A stretch of 64,000 bases of DNA from Paenibacillaceae bacterium ZCTH02-B3 (lineage in GTDB: Bacteria > Bacillota > Bacilli > Paenibacillales > Paenibacillaceae), in NCBI GenBank assembly GCA_002159065.1, contig LZRV01000066.1, forward strand, positions 1 to 64,000, in the 5' to 3' direction. This document shows positions 54,848 through 62,928 of this stretch, piece after piece. The first letter of the stretch is position 1. Each line of letters opens with the position of its first letter. Under the pieces are notes generated by a model. That model saw only the letters and a list, made by a program, of their open reading frames with translations, ran no database searches and had not been told where the DNA came from. Made by a program: the position numbers and the translations under genes.

Positions 54848-55336
54848 GTGCCCGTCACCCTGATCGCCGCCGTGGCGCGCAACGGCGTGATCGGTGCCGA
54901 CAACCGGCTGCCGTGGCGGCTTCCCGCCGATCTGGCCTATTTCAAACAGCAAACCATGGGCAAAACGGTGCTGATGGGCGCCGCCACCTGGCGTTCGATC
55001 GGGCGGCCGCTGCCCGGAAGGCGAAACGTGGTGCTTTCGCGGAGCATGGAAAGGGCGCCGGAGGGATGCGAGCTCGTCCGTTCCGTCGAGGACGCCCTGC
55101 GCCTTTATGGAGACGGGGAGCTCATGGTCATCGGGGGCGCGGAGATCTACCGTTCTTTCCTGCCATATGCGGATCGCATGCTGATCACCGAAATCGACGC
55201 CGAATTCGAAGGGGATGCCCGTTTTCCGGATTTTGACCGAAACGAATGGAAACTGGCGTCGCGGACGCCCGGGGTGACGGACGAAAAAAATCCGTTTCCC
55301 CACGCGTTCTGCGTCTATGAACGGATTCGCCGTTGA
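54848..55336 (+). CDS. Dihydrofolate reductase
   Basis: Regenerates tetrahydrofolate from the dihydrofolate produced by ThyA. GTG 54848 follows GGGAGGT and gives 162 residues. Catalytic acid D28 in LPADLAYFK, IGADNRLPWRLP, MGAATWRSIGRPLPGRRNVVLSR and VIGGAEIYRSFLP are all typical of chromosomal FolA/DfrA. Confidence 0.96.
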   Translation: MPVTLIAAVARNGVIGADNRLPWRLPADLAYFKQQTMGKTVLMGAATWRSIGRPLPGRRNVVLSRSMERAPEGCELVRSVEDALRLYGDGELMVIGGAEIYRSFLPYADRMLITEIDAEFEGDARFPDFDRNEWKLASRTPGVTDEKNPFPHAFCVYERIRR

Positions 55337-55385
55337 CGGATTCGCTTTTTTTCGGATTCGCCAGGCAATCGGGAGGGAGAACCGC

Positions 55386-56870
55386 TTGAACGGCCCGACC
55401 CTGCTGTCCGGAAGCGAAATCGGTCTCATCCGCCGTTATGTGGCAACCAAATACGCCCATCTTCCCGCTGCGCGCCGCGCCGACATCGTGGCCGACGCCA
55501 TCCGCCGCGCGGTGTTCCGGCGGCTGCCGGCCTTGCCGCACGCCTGGCGTCTCGAGCTGGCGGAAGAGCTGATCCGCCGCTGCCTGGTCCTGGAGCGGCG
55601 CGACATCCGCCGGGAAGACGTGCTGGCCGTGTGCGCCGGGCGCAAATGGGACGAACGACTGATCCGCGAAGCCGTCACGGCCTGGGCGCAGTGGGAAGCG
55701 CCCGAAGACGCGGCCGCCGGAACCCCCGCGGGGGTTATGGCCCCCGGATCCGGGGAGTCCGCGCGGAAGCCGGCGTCGCTTGCGGCGGAAGTCCGGGGTG
55801 AACCGGCACAGGCGACAGCGCCGGAGGAAAAGGGCGTGTCGCATCCGCCATCCGTTTTTTCGGTAGCCGGGAGCGTTCCGTTGCTGCCGTCCGCGTCGGA
55901 AATCCTGAACGCTTCCCCGCCGTCCGTGTCGGAAAGCCGGGAGGCCCAGGCGCCGCCGGCCGCCGTGGAGCCGGCGCCAATCCTGCCGACTGCTGTTCCG
56001 ACCTTGGCCATGCAGACCTCGGCATCGGCGGTGCCGGCAGCGGACCGGAACAGGGCGGAGGAACCCTTGGCCGGAAATGGAACGACAGGCAGCCAAACGG
56101 TGTCGTTCCTGCCCCGGATCCTTTGCCGGTTGCGTTCTCCGGGCCGGAGACCGGTTCCGGCCGCCTTGGTCTTTGCAGGGACGGGCGCCGCGGCCGTTTC
56201 GGCGGCAGAGAGGCCGGCGTCGAGTCCGTCTCCCGTCGCCTGGGCGGCCGCCGCCTTCCTGCTGACGGCCGGAATCTGGTTCGCCTTGCCAAAGTCCGCC
56301 CACGAGGAACCGGCGGTCCCGGCCGAGCCTCAACCGCGCGCGGCCGCGGAAAAAACCGTGCCGGAAGCCGTCCCGGCGCCGGCGGACGAACCGGGCATGC
56401 CTCCGGAATTCCGTTACGCCGAATTTGACCGGGAAGCGGTCAAAACCTATCTTCGTTCCCGTGATTCGCTCCTTGCGGAAGAGCCGTATTTCGGCGCGAT
56501 CGTGGAAAGCGGGAGGGAGCACGACGTGCATCCGCTCCTCTTGTTCGCCATCGCCGGCCAGGAACAGGGATTCGTGCCGAAAACGCACAAATACGCGGAG
56601 CAAATTGCCAACAATCCGTTCAATGTCTATGAAAGTTGGGAAAAATACAACACGGATATCCGCGACTCCGCCGACATCGCCGCGCGCACCGTCGCCAATC
56701 TGGCCGGCCGGCGGCCGGCGGGGTACGACCCTTTTCTCTGGCTCAATACCCGGTACGCCGAAGATCCGGCTTGGGCGGACGGGGTGCGCTGGTTTTTCGA
56801 CAAGCTCGTTTCCGTCTCGAAGGGAGAGAACCTGCCGGCTTCATCCGCCGTTTCGCCTTCGTCGTCATGA
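55386..56870 (+). CDS. Membrane-anchored glucosaminidase-like protein
   Basis: TTG 55386 after GGGAGGGAG gives 494 residues. Residues 1-95 form an Arg-rich helical cytoplasmic domain I do not recognise. Then comes a long Pro/Ala/Ser-rich low-complexity segment, a membrane helix at about 282-302 (VAWAAAAFLLTAGIWFAL), another linker and an extracellular lysozyme-like domain (about 345-480). That domain's blocks (GREHDVHPLLLFAIAGQEQGF, NNPFNVYESW, WLNTRYAEDPAWADGV) match the beta-N-acetylglucosaminidase family, with the Glu in AGQEQ the likely catalytic acid. The inside-out order suggests a signalling or anchoring N-terminus. Confidence 0.75.
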   Translation: MNGPTLLSGSEIGLIRRYVATKYAHLPAARRADIVADAIRRAVFRRLPALPHAWRLELAEELIRRCLVLERRDIRREDVLAVCAGRKWDERLIREAVTAWAQWEAPEDAAAGTPAGVMAPGSGESARKPASLAAEVRGEPAQATAPEEKGVSHPPSVFSVAGSVPLLPSASEILNASPPSVSESREAQAPPAAVEPAPILPTAVPTLAMQTSASAVPAADRNRAEEPLAGNGTTGSQTVSFLPRILCRLRSPGRRPVPAALVFAGTGAAAVSAAERPASSPSPVAWAAAAFLLTAGIWFALPKSAHEEPAVPAEPQPRAAAEKTVPEAVPAPADEPGMPPEFRYAEFDREAVKTYLRSRDSLLAEEPYFGAIVESGREHDVHPLLLFAIAGQEQGFVPKTHKYAEQIANNPFNVYESWEKYNTDIRDSADIAARTVANLAGRRPAGYDPFLWLNTRYAEDPAWADGVRWFFDKLVSVSKGENLPASSAVSPSSS

Positions 56871-56942
56871 AAAAATTCCAGGGAATTCATCGTCCGTCAT
56901 CCGGCCAAAACCTCTTCATCCCGAAAAACCGAAGGTGAAGCG

Positions 56943-58292
56943 ATGCCGATGGACAACGCAACTTCCGCCAAACCGGCCGCCGCGGCGAAGCGCAGGGCGG
57001 GGCTGATCCTCGTTTTGCCGGCCGTCCTGGCGCTTTACACGGCGGTCAACTATTATGTGGGCTGGCACGGCGAGCTCATGCTCCGGGCGCTGGACGCATC
57101 CCGATTTGCCGGGATCTATTGGACGCTGTTCGCCCTGGCGGCTTTCGGCCTGCTCCTCGGAAGGCTGCCGGGCCTGCCCGGCGCCGCGAAGCGCCTGCTC
57201 AAGGTGGCCGGATACTGCCATTTCGGCGTGCTGCAATACGCGCTGCTGCTTCTGCCCCTGGCCGATCTGGCCTATCTCGCGGCAAAACCGTCATCCGCGG
57301 AGCCGGAATCCGTCCGCCGCCTCGTTCTCCTCCTGGGCGGCGCGGTGCTGGCGCTGATGGCGGCCGTGTTCGCGCGGGGCTTCCGGAATGCCCGGTCGCC
57401 GGTCGTGCGCGCCCATGATCTGGAAATCCCGAAACCGGCGGGCCGCATCCGGCGGTTGCACATCGCCGTCGTTTCGGACCTGCATCTGGGCCACCTCGTC
57501 GGCAACCGGCACCTGGACCGCCTCCTGCGGGAAATGAACCGGCTGCGGCCGGATCTCATCCTCCTGGCGGGAGATGTCATCGACGACGACATCGAGCCCT
57601 ACATCCGCAACCGGATGGGCGAACGGTTGAAGCGGCTGCGGGCGCCGCTTGGCGTTTACGCCGTGCTGGGCAACCACGAATACTACAGCGGAAAAATCGA
57701 GGCGTTCGTCCGGGAAATGGCGGATGCGGGCATCACCGTTCTGCGGGACGAGGCGAAGCTGGTGGGCGGAGCGTTCTACGTCGTCGGGCGCAAGGACAGG
57801 ACCGCGGAATCCGCCGACCCGGAAGGCCGCAAACCCGTCGCTTCGCTGGTCGCGCCGCTGGATGCGGCAAAGCCGATCCTGGTCATGGACCATCAGCCGA
57901 CGTCGTACGGCGAAGCGGAAGCGGCCGGAGCCGACCTCATGATTTCCGGCCATACGCACCGCGGGCAGATGGCCCCCAACCACTGGATCACACGCCGCCT
58001 CTTCGAACTGGACTGGGGCTACAAGCGGAAGGGAAACATGCACGCCGTCGTCTCCAGCGGCTTCGGCACCTGGGGCCCTCCGCTCCGCCTCATGAGCCGT
58101 TCGGAAATCGTGCTGCTTCGCGTCCGCTTTGCGGAACCGTCGGAGGCGGGGGCGGAACATGCGCTTCAAACGGAACCGTCGGAGGCGGGGGCGGAACGCG
58201 CGGTTCAACCGGAAGCCGCAGGCCGGGCGGAACCGTCCGCTCCGGAGAGCGCCCCGGACCCGCAGGCCCCGGAACGCGGCCCGGCCCTATAA
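56943..58292 (+). CDS. Membrane-associated metallophosphoesterase
   Basis: A 449-residue protein with about four N-terminal membrane helices (first at 19-40) and a calcineurin-like phosphoesterase domain. Its metal motifs are SDLHLGH, LLAGDVIDDD, LGNHEYYSG and SGHTHRGQ, as in the YkuE/YaeI group, some of which act on lipid substrates. The C-terminal 55 residues contain two near-identical 13-residue repeats (EPSEAGAEHALQT and EPSEAGAERAVQP). ATG 56943 follows AAGGTGA. It lies 72 bases after the glucosaminidase gene. Confidence 0.85.
   Translation: MPMDNATSAKPAAAAKRRAGLILVLPAVLALYTAVNYYVGWHGELMLRALDASRFAGIYWTLFALAAFGLLLGRLPGLPGAAKRLLKVAGYCHFGVLQYALLLLPLADLAYLAAKPSSAEPESVRRLVLLLGGAVLALMAAVFARGFRNARSPVVRAHDLEIPKPAGRIRRLHIAVVSDLHLGHLVGNRHLDRLLREMNRLRPDLILLAGDVIDDDIEPYIRNRMGERLKRLRAPLGVYAVLGNHEYYSGKIEAFVREMADAGITVLRDEAKLVGGAFYVVGRKDRTAESADPEGRKPVASLVAPLDAAKPILVMDHQPTSYGEAEAAGADLMISGHTHRGQMAPNHWITRRLFELDWGYKRKGNMHAVVSSGFGTWGPPLRLMSRSEIVLLRVRFAEPSEAGAEHALQTEPSEAGAERAVQPEAAGRAEPSAPESAPDPQAPERGPAL
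58135..58212 (+). repeat. Two 39-bp tandem repeats in the phosphoesterase gene tail
   Basis: GAACCGTCGGAGGCGGGGGC recurs after 39 bases with the same following sequence apart from a few changes; it encodes the duplicated 13-residue tail motif. Confidence 0.75.
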
Positions 58293-58385
58293 CACGCCTG
58301 ATCGAAATAAAATTGCGAGATATCTCCAGCCTGAAGGAGAAAAAAGCCAACCAGTCCGGGAAAATTTGCCGCTATTCCGATTTTC

Positions 58386-58412
58386 CGCCCGTTGAAAATC
58401 AACGGGCGTTTT
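58386..58412 (+). terminator. Terminator after the phosphoesterase gene
   Basis: CGCCCGTTGA (58386-58395), 3-base loop, TCAACGGGCG (58399-58408), then TTTTC. Its 5' arm and loop also supply the -35 of the next promoter. Confidence 0.85.
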
Positions 58413-58421
58413 CATTATCAT
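58392..58421 (+). promoter_or_regulatory. Promoter of the CIRCE-controlled sugar operon
   Basis: TTGAAA (58392-58397), 18-base spacer, TATCAT (58416-58421). The predicted start site falls at the left edge of the CIRCE element, the usual geometry for HrcA repression. Confidence 0.6.
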
Positions 58422-58425
58422 GAAA

Positions 58426-58452
58426 ATAGCACTCTTGTCATGAGAGTGCTAA
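58426..58452 (+). promoter_or_regulatory. CIRCE element (HrcA operator)
   Basis: ATAGCACTC-N9-GAGTGCTAA differs from the consensus TTAGCACTC-N9-GAGTGCTAA only in its first base. HrcA binds this inverted repeat to repress groESL and dnaK operons until heat stress. No chaperone gene is in the window; the first gene downstream is the nucleotidyltransferase at 58693. Confidence 0.88.
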
Positions 58453-58637
58453 CATTGTCGATGCAGGAGGAGTTGGCAGGAACCCGGCCACAAGAGGATA
58501 GCAAGCGAAAGTATCCGGATTCCCGAATTCCTTTTCATATCTCCGCGAAGAAGACACGACAGATGCCTTGTCTGCCAGGTGGGGGAAGTTTCCGACGCCC
58601 GATCCTGAGGGGAATCTGTACTGACGTCTTCTTTTTT
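58453..58637 (+). ncRNA. Structured 5' leader ending in an intrinsic terminator (riboswitch-like)
   Basis: Several helices can be drawn. GGAACCCGG (58479-58487) pairs with CCGGATTCC (58515-58523), one mismatch; GGATA pairs with TATCC. TGGCAG (58474-58479) pairs with CTGCCA (58572-58577). The terminator stem is GAAGAAGAC plus ACAGAT (58547-58564) with ATCTGT plus GTCTTCTTT (58614-58634) and a T6 run. The TGGCAG/CTGCCA helix would enclose only one arm of the terminator, so the two states compete. It matches no riboswitch class I can recall; no credible reading frame is present. Confidence 0.55.
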
Positions 58638-58692
58638 CGTTCCGCAGCGCTTGCGAGGAATGGCCGGGAAATATGGAAAGGAGGAGGTATCC

Positions 58693-59736
58693 TTGAAGGC
58701 TTTGTTGCTTGCAGGCGGGCTGGGCACCCGGATGCGCCCGCTGACGGAATCCATGCCCAAGCCGATGGCACCGGTCGGAAACCGACCCTGGCTGGAACAG
58801 CTCGTGTTGCATCTGAAGTCGCAAGGCATCCGGGAATTCGTGATGGCGGTCAAATATTTCCCGGACCGCATCCAGAAGCATTTCGGCGACGGCAGCCGCT
58901 TCGGGGTGCGGATCCGGTACGCGGTCGAGCCGATCCTGTTGGGCACCGCGGGGGCGATCAAGAACGCCGAACCGCTGCTCGGCGACCGTTTCCTGGTGCT
59001 TAACGCGGATATCATCCAGAACGCGCCAATCGAGCCTTTGCTCAGGTTCCATGAAGCGCACGGCGGCGCGGCGACCATCGGACTCGTGGCGGTGGACGAT
59101 CCCACTTCCTACGGGGTGGTGGAACTGGACGCAAGCGGCCGGATCCTCCGTTTCGTGGAAAAGCCTGCAAAGCACGAAGCGCCGTCCAACCTCGTCAACG
59201 CCGGCATCTACATCCTCGAGAAAGAAGTGCTTCGCCATATTCCTTCCGGAAGGGAAGTGTCGATCGAACGGGAGACGTTCCCGCTGCTCATCGCCAGCGG
59301 CGCGGGAGTCTACGGGAAAGCCATCGAAGGCTATTGGATGGACATGGGCACGCGCGACCGGTACCGGAAAGTGCATTGGGATCTTCTGGACCGCACATTC
59401 CGTTTGCCGCTGCAGGGAAAGGAGTGGAAGAAGGGCGTATGGGTCGGCGAGCATACCGTCGTCTCCTCAGACGTCTCGCTCGTGCCGCCGGTGCTCATTG
59501 GCGACCGTGTCCGAATCGGTGAAGGAAGCGTCATCGGCCCCTACGCTGTCATCGGAGACGGTTGCGAAATCGGGCGGGGCGTGCGCGTCACCGAAACGAT
59601 CATGTGGAACGATTGCCGCGTCAGCGACGACGCGTATCTGAAAGGCTGCATTTTCGGCGCCGGTCTGCAGATCGGGCCGCGCCACTTCCTGTACGACGCG
59701 GTGGTCAGCCGCGGCGCGGAGGTGAGGCCAGAATGA
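58693..59736 (+). CDS. Sugar-phosphate nucleotidyltransferase (mannose-1-P guanylyltransferase type)
   Basis: Makes an NDP-sugar donor. TTG 58693 with GGAGGAGGT upstream gives 347 residues. The nucleotide-binding signature LAGGLGTRMRPLT ... PKPM opens the protein, with VLNADII (metal site), GVVELD, FVEKP and NAGIYILEKEVL following. The last 100 residues are a left-handed beta-helix of hexapeptide repeats (VLIGDRVRIGEGSVIGPYAVI). The closest recalled relatives are GDP-mannose pyrophosphorylases; base and sugar are not certain. It overlaps the next gene by 4 bases. Confidence 0.85.
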   Translation: MKALLLAGGLGTRMRPLTESMPKPMAPVGNRPWLEQLVLHLKSQGIREFVMAVKYFPDRIQKHFGDGSRFGVRIRYAVEPILLGTAGAIKNAEPLLGDRFLVLNADIIQNAPIEPLLRFHEAHGGAATIGLVAVDDPTSYGVVELDASGRILRFVEKPAKHEAPSNLVNAGIYILEKEVLRHIPSGREVSIERETFPLLIASGAGVYGKAIEGYWMDMGTRDRYRKVHWDLLDRTFRLPLQGKEWKKGVWVGEHTVVSSDVSLVPPVLIGDRVRIGEGSVIGPYAVIGDGCEIGRGVRVTETIMWNDCRVSDDAYLKGCIFGAGLQIGPRHFLYDAVVSRGAEVRPE

Positions 59737-60932
59737 CCCGCATCGCCTACATTGCGACTTATCCGCCCAAAAAGTGCGGCATCGCCACCTACACCCAACA
59801 CTTGAGGCAAAGCGTCAAAGCGGCAAGGCAATGGAAATTCACCGATACCGTATACGCCTTGACCGACGGCAACGAAAACTATGCGGATGCTTCCGTCCAT
59901 CCGCTGCCCCGCAACGACCGCCAGGCGTACCGGAAAGCCGCGCAGCGGATCAATGCCGGCGATGCCGACGTGGTTTCGCTGCAGCACGAATTCGGCATTT
60001 TCGGCGGCGCGAAAGCCGGCGATTACGTGCTGGAACTCTTGAGCCGGCTTGACAAGCCGGTGGTCACGACGTTTCACACCGTGTTCGAGAAACCGCCTGA
60101 ACCCTATTTTTCCGTTCAGCGGGAAATCGCATCTTTAAGCGACAGGATCGTCGTGATGAACCGGAAAGCGATCCCCCTTCTCATCCGGGCTTTTCATATT
60201 CCGGAGGAAAAAATCGTCTTCATCCCCCACGGTTCTCCGATCCCCGTGCCCCAGAAACGCGCGGAACTGAGAGAAGCCTTCGGCTGGCGGGACCGCAAAG
60301 TGATCATGACCTTCGGCCTGCTCAGCCGGGGGAAGGGGCTGGAACTCATTATCCGCGCGCTGCCGGACGTGATCCGGAAAGTGCCGAACGCGCTGTACGC
60401 CATTCTCGGCCAGACCCATCCGGAAGTGCGCAAGCGGGAAGGCGAATCGTACCGCGAAGAACTCATGGCCTATGTCCGCGAGCTCGGCCTGGAAAACCAT
60501 GTGGCCATGATCGACCGCTATGTGGACGAAAAGGAACTCGTCCATTACCTGACCGCCTGCGATCTCTACGTGACGCCGTATCCGGGCATGCAGCAGATCA
60601 CCAGCGGAACCCTCGCCTACGCCGTCGGCCTCGGCCGTCCGGTGCTCACCACGCCGTACAGCCACGCGCAGGATCTGCTCGGCGAATGGCGGGAAGAATT
60701 GCTGCTTCCTTACGGGGACACGAAGGCCTGGGCGGAGCGCATCGCCGGCATGCTGTCCGATCCGAATCGGATGCGGCTTTGGGAGGAACGCATGCGGACG
60801 ATCGGCGCACAACTGCATTGGCCGCGGGTCGGGGCCGTCCATGCGAAGCTGTTCTTTGAAACGGCGCGGCAAATCCGGTACGAACCCCGCGCGAAGGCGG
60901 CGGGCCAAGCCTTTTCGAAAAAGGAAGTGTGA
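59733..60932 (+). CDS. GT4 family glycosyltransferase
   Basis: A GT-B fold retaining transferase of 399 residues, likely user of the NDP-sugar made by the gene before it. N-terminal YIATYPPKKCGIATYTQHL and LQHEFGIFGGAKAGDY form the acceptor side. The C-terminal half has FGLLSRGKGLELIIRALP, LYVTPYPGMQQITSGTLAYAVGLGRPVLTTPYSHA with the donor-binding E replaced by Q-Q-I-T. No signal or membrane helix. ATG 59733 overlaps the preceding stop. Acceptor unknown. Confidence 0.85.
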   Translation: MTRIAYIATYPPKKCGIATYTQHLRQSVKAARQWKFTDTVYALTDGNENYADASVHPLPRNDRQAYRKAAQRINAGDADVVSLQHEFGIFGGAKAGDYVLELLSRLDKPVVTTFHTVFEKPPEPYFSVQREIASLSDRIVVMNRKAIPLLIRAFHIPEEKIVFIPHGSPIPVPQKRAELREAFGWRDRKVIMTFGLLSRGKGLELIIRALPDVIRKVPNALYAILGQTHPEVRKREGESYREELMAYVRELGLENHVAMIDRYVDEKELVHYLTACDLYVTPYPGMQQITSGTLAYAVGLGRPVLTTPYSHAQDLLGEWREELLLPYGDTKAWAERIAGMLSDPNRMRLWEERMRTIGAQLHWPRVGAVHAKLFFETARQIRYEPRAKAAGQAFSKKEV

Positions 60933-60935
60933 CCC

Positions 60936-62111
60936 ATGGCGTTGAACGTTTCCACGACGGCGCGCGGCGTATCGTTCCGCCACCTCGAACGGATGACGGA
61001 CGACACCGGGCTTTTGGAGCACGCCATGGGATGCATTCCCCGCCGGGAGGAAGGCTACACGACGGACGACAACGCCCGGGCCCTCTGGGCCTGTCTCGAA
61101 TGGCTGGATCTGCTCCCGACGGAGGATTCGGCGCGGCGGGAGACGCTGACGCGTCTGGCGGACACTTACCTGTCCTTTTTGCTGTGGGCGGCAAGGAAAG
61201 ACGGCACGTTTCACAACAATTTTACTTACGGCAGGCAGCCCGAAGGGGAAGAGCCTTCCGAAGATTGCCACGGCCGCGTGCTGTGGACGCTCGTCCTGGC
61301 CGCGGAGCGGTGGCCGGACCATCAACGCGGGGTGGTGGCGGAGACGCTGCTGGCCGCGGCGCTGCCCCATGCGGCGGCAATGAGGTATCCGCGCGGCCAG
61401 TCTCACGCCCTGTTGGCCTTGTGCCGGCTGCTGGAGACGGCGAAGCGGCGGGAAACGGCGGCGGGAAGCGGCGTCTTCGGGGTCAGGGACGCGGATTTTC
61501 CGACCGAAGAACGGCTTGAAGAATGGGCACGCCTGCTGGAGGAGCGCCTGATCCGGGCGTACCGCCGGCATGCCGGCGAGCACTGGCACTGGCCGGAAGA
61601 AAAGATGACCTATGCCAACGGCATCCTGCCGGCGGCCCTTCTGGCGGCCTATCTTCGCTTTGGCCGCCGGGAAACGGGCGAAATCGCCCGGCGGACGCTG
61701 GATTTCCTCATCGAAAAAATGTCCGCGCCGGAAGGCGGAATCCGCCCGATCGGCAACAGGGGCTGGTGCACCCGGGAACATTGCGCCCGCTGGGACCAGC
61801 AGCCCCTTGAAGCGCTGAAGCTGGCTTTGGCTTGCCGATACGGGTGGCTCGCGTTCAGGGACTCCCGATACGCGGAGACCGCCCGGGCTTGCCGGGCCTG
61901 GTTCCACGGCCTCAACGACGCGGGCGTGCCGCTCGTGGACGGAGACGGCGGCTGCTGCGACGGAATCAATGCGGATGGCCCCAACTTCAATCGCGGGGCC
62001 GAATCGACGCTGTCGTATCTGCTCACGGAGGCGATCTGCCTGCGCCTGGAGCGCGAATCCGCCGCCGCGGGCGAGGAGGAACCCGCCGCCCTGGGACGCG
62101 CTCCCGATTGA
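60936..62111 (+). CDS. Six-hairpin (alpha/alpha barrel) glycosidase-like protein
   Basis: A 391-residue cytoplasmic protein with repeated helix pairs. Its marker is CIPRREEGYTTDDNARALWACLEW, seen in six-hairpin domains that accompany or are fused to GT4 transferases. Further blocks are DCHGRVLWTLVLA, NGILPAALLAAYL, GWCTREHCARWDQQPLEALKLALACR and NRGAESTLSYLLTEA. Acidic residues in DDN and GAES could be catalytic. It starts 3 bases after the transferase gene, implying a shared substrate. Whether it is a hydrolase, phosphorylase or non-catalytic partner is unknown. Confidence 0.7.
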   Translation: MALNVSTTARGVSFRHLERMTDDTGLLEHAMGCIPRREEGYTTDDNARALWACLEWLDLLPTEDSARRETLTRLADTYLSFLLWAARKDGTFHNNFTYGRQPEGEEPSEDCHGRVLWTLVLAAERWPDHQRGVVAETLLAAALPHAAAMRYPRGQSHALLALCRLLETAKRRETAAGSGVFGVRDADFPTEERLEEWARLLEERLIRAYRRHAGEHWHWPEEKMTYANGILPAALLAAYLRFGRRETGEIARRTLDFLIEKMSAPEGGIRPIGNRGWCTREHCARWDQQPLEALKLALACRYGWLAFRDSRYAETARACRAWFHGLNDAGVPLVDGDGGCCDGINADGPNFNRGAESTLSYLLTEAICLRLERESAAAGEEEPAALGRAPD

Positions 62112-62137
62112 CAGAGGGCGGGCGGCTTTGTTACGAT
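62108..62137 (+). promoter_or_regulatory. Promoter candidate for the ykuK-like gene
   Basis: Perfect TTGACA (62108-62113, over the upstream stop codon), 18-base spacer, TACGAT (62132-62137) with a TGT extension. The transcript would pass through the terminator hairpin at 62272-62293 before the gene. Confidence 0.45.
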
Positions 62138-62271
62138 GACAAAAAACCGACGCCTTCTCCGTGGAGGGCATTCCGGATGGATTCTGGCATACAACCCGGC
62201 ATACGCATACGAATGCATAACCGCAAGCAAGCTGCCCGCGGCGGGCCGGTTCGCTGTGGAAAGGCGGACCC

Positions 62272-62293
62272 CTGCCGTCCGGCAGCTTTTTTT
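62272..62293 (+). terminator. Terminator between the sugar operon and the ykuK-like gene
   Basis: CTGCC (62272-62276), loop GTCC, GGCAG (62281-62285), then C and seven T. It could end the sugar operon and, if the 62108 promoter is real, act as an attenuator for the next gene. Confidence 0.75.
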
Positions 62294-62334
62294 CATGACG
62301 GCTCAGGGCACACGGAAAGGGGAGGATGGAGCGT

Positions 62335-62907
62335 TTGAAACCCTTCCATCTCGCACCCGAGGAGGAACCCCGGTTCCACAACACAACCCAGACGAACATG
62401 ACGCCCGAGGACGTGAAGCGGCACGTCCTGCGGTTCATGGCCCAGGACCCGCGGGCGGCCTACCATTTTATCATCGGCACCGACAGCCATGTGCACCGGG
62501 GATACACGAAATTCGTCACGGGCATCGTGATTCACCGGCTGGGCAAGAGCGCCTGGGCGTGCTACCGCCAGGCGGTCGTGCCGCGGGAAGTCCGGTCGAT
62601 CCGCGAGAAGCTGGCCCTGGAGACGTCCTTTTCGCAGCAGGTGGCCGCCATTTTCGACGAGGACACGGTCCGCGGCATGGAAGAGCTGCTTCTGCCTTAC
62701 GTCTATCAGGGCGCCATGCTGGACATGTTCATCGACATCGACGCCGGCACGGAGCCGATCATCAACAAAACCTCCCTGTACGTGCAGGAAATGGTGAAAA
62801 GAGTGGAGGCGATGGGGCATTACCTGGCCCGCGTGAAACCGGAAGCCTGCGTCGCTTCCGCCTACGCCAACCGCTACACGAAACGAGCCGTGCGGCGCGT
62901 CATGTAG
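62335..62907 (+). CDS. YkuK-like protein (DUF458, RNase H-like fold)
   Basis: The 190-residue product carries the family core YHFIIGTDSHVH near residue 40, then VTGIVIHR, LLLPYVYQGAMLDMFIDIDAGTEPIINKTSLYVQEMVKRVEAMG and KPEACVASAYANRYTK. The Asp residues in GTDSH and IDIDAG give it an RNase H-like metal site; function is unknown, although B. subtilis ykuK is linked to stress and cold. TTG 62335 sits 9 bases after GGGGAGG; the ATG at 62326 touches that ribosome site and is less likely. Confidence 0.82.
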   Translation: MKPFHLAPEEEPRFHNTTQTNMTPEDVKRHVLRFMAQDPRAAYHFIIGTDSHVHRGYTKFVTGIVIHRLGKSAWACYRQAVVPREVRSIREKLALETSFSQQVAAIFDEDTVRGMEELLLPYVYQGAMLDMFIDIDAGTEPIINKTSLYVQEMVKRVEAMGHYLARVKPEACVASAYANRYTKRAVRRVM

Positions 62908-62928
62908 CGTTCCCGGTAACGGACGTTT

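Noticed and set aside
58392-59003. Plus-strand frame starting in the terminator before the CIRCE
   Set aside because: It crosses the terminator, CIRCE and the leader hairpin and then runs out of frame through the nucleotidyltransferase; not a gene.
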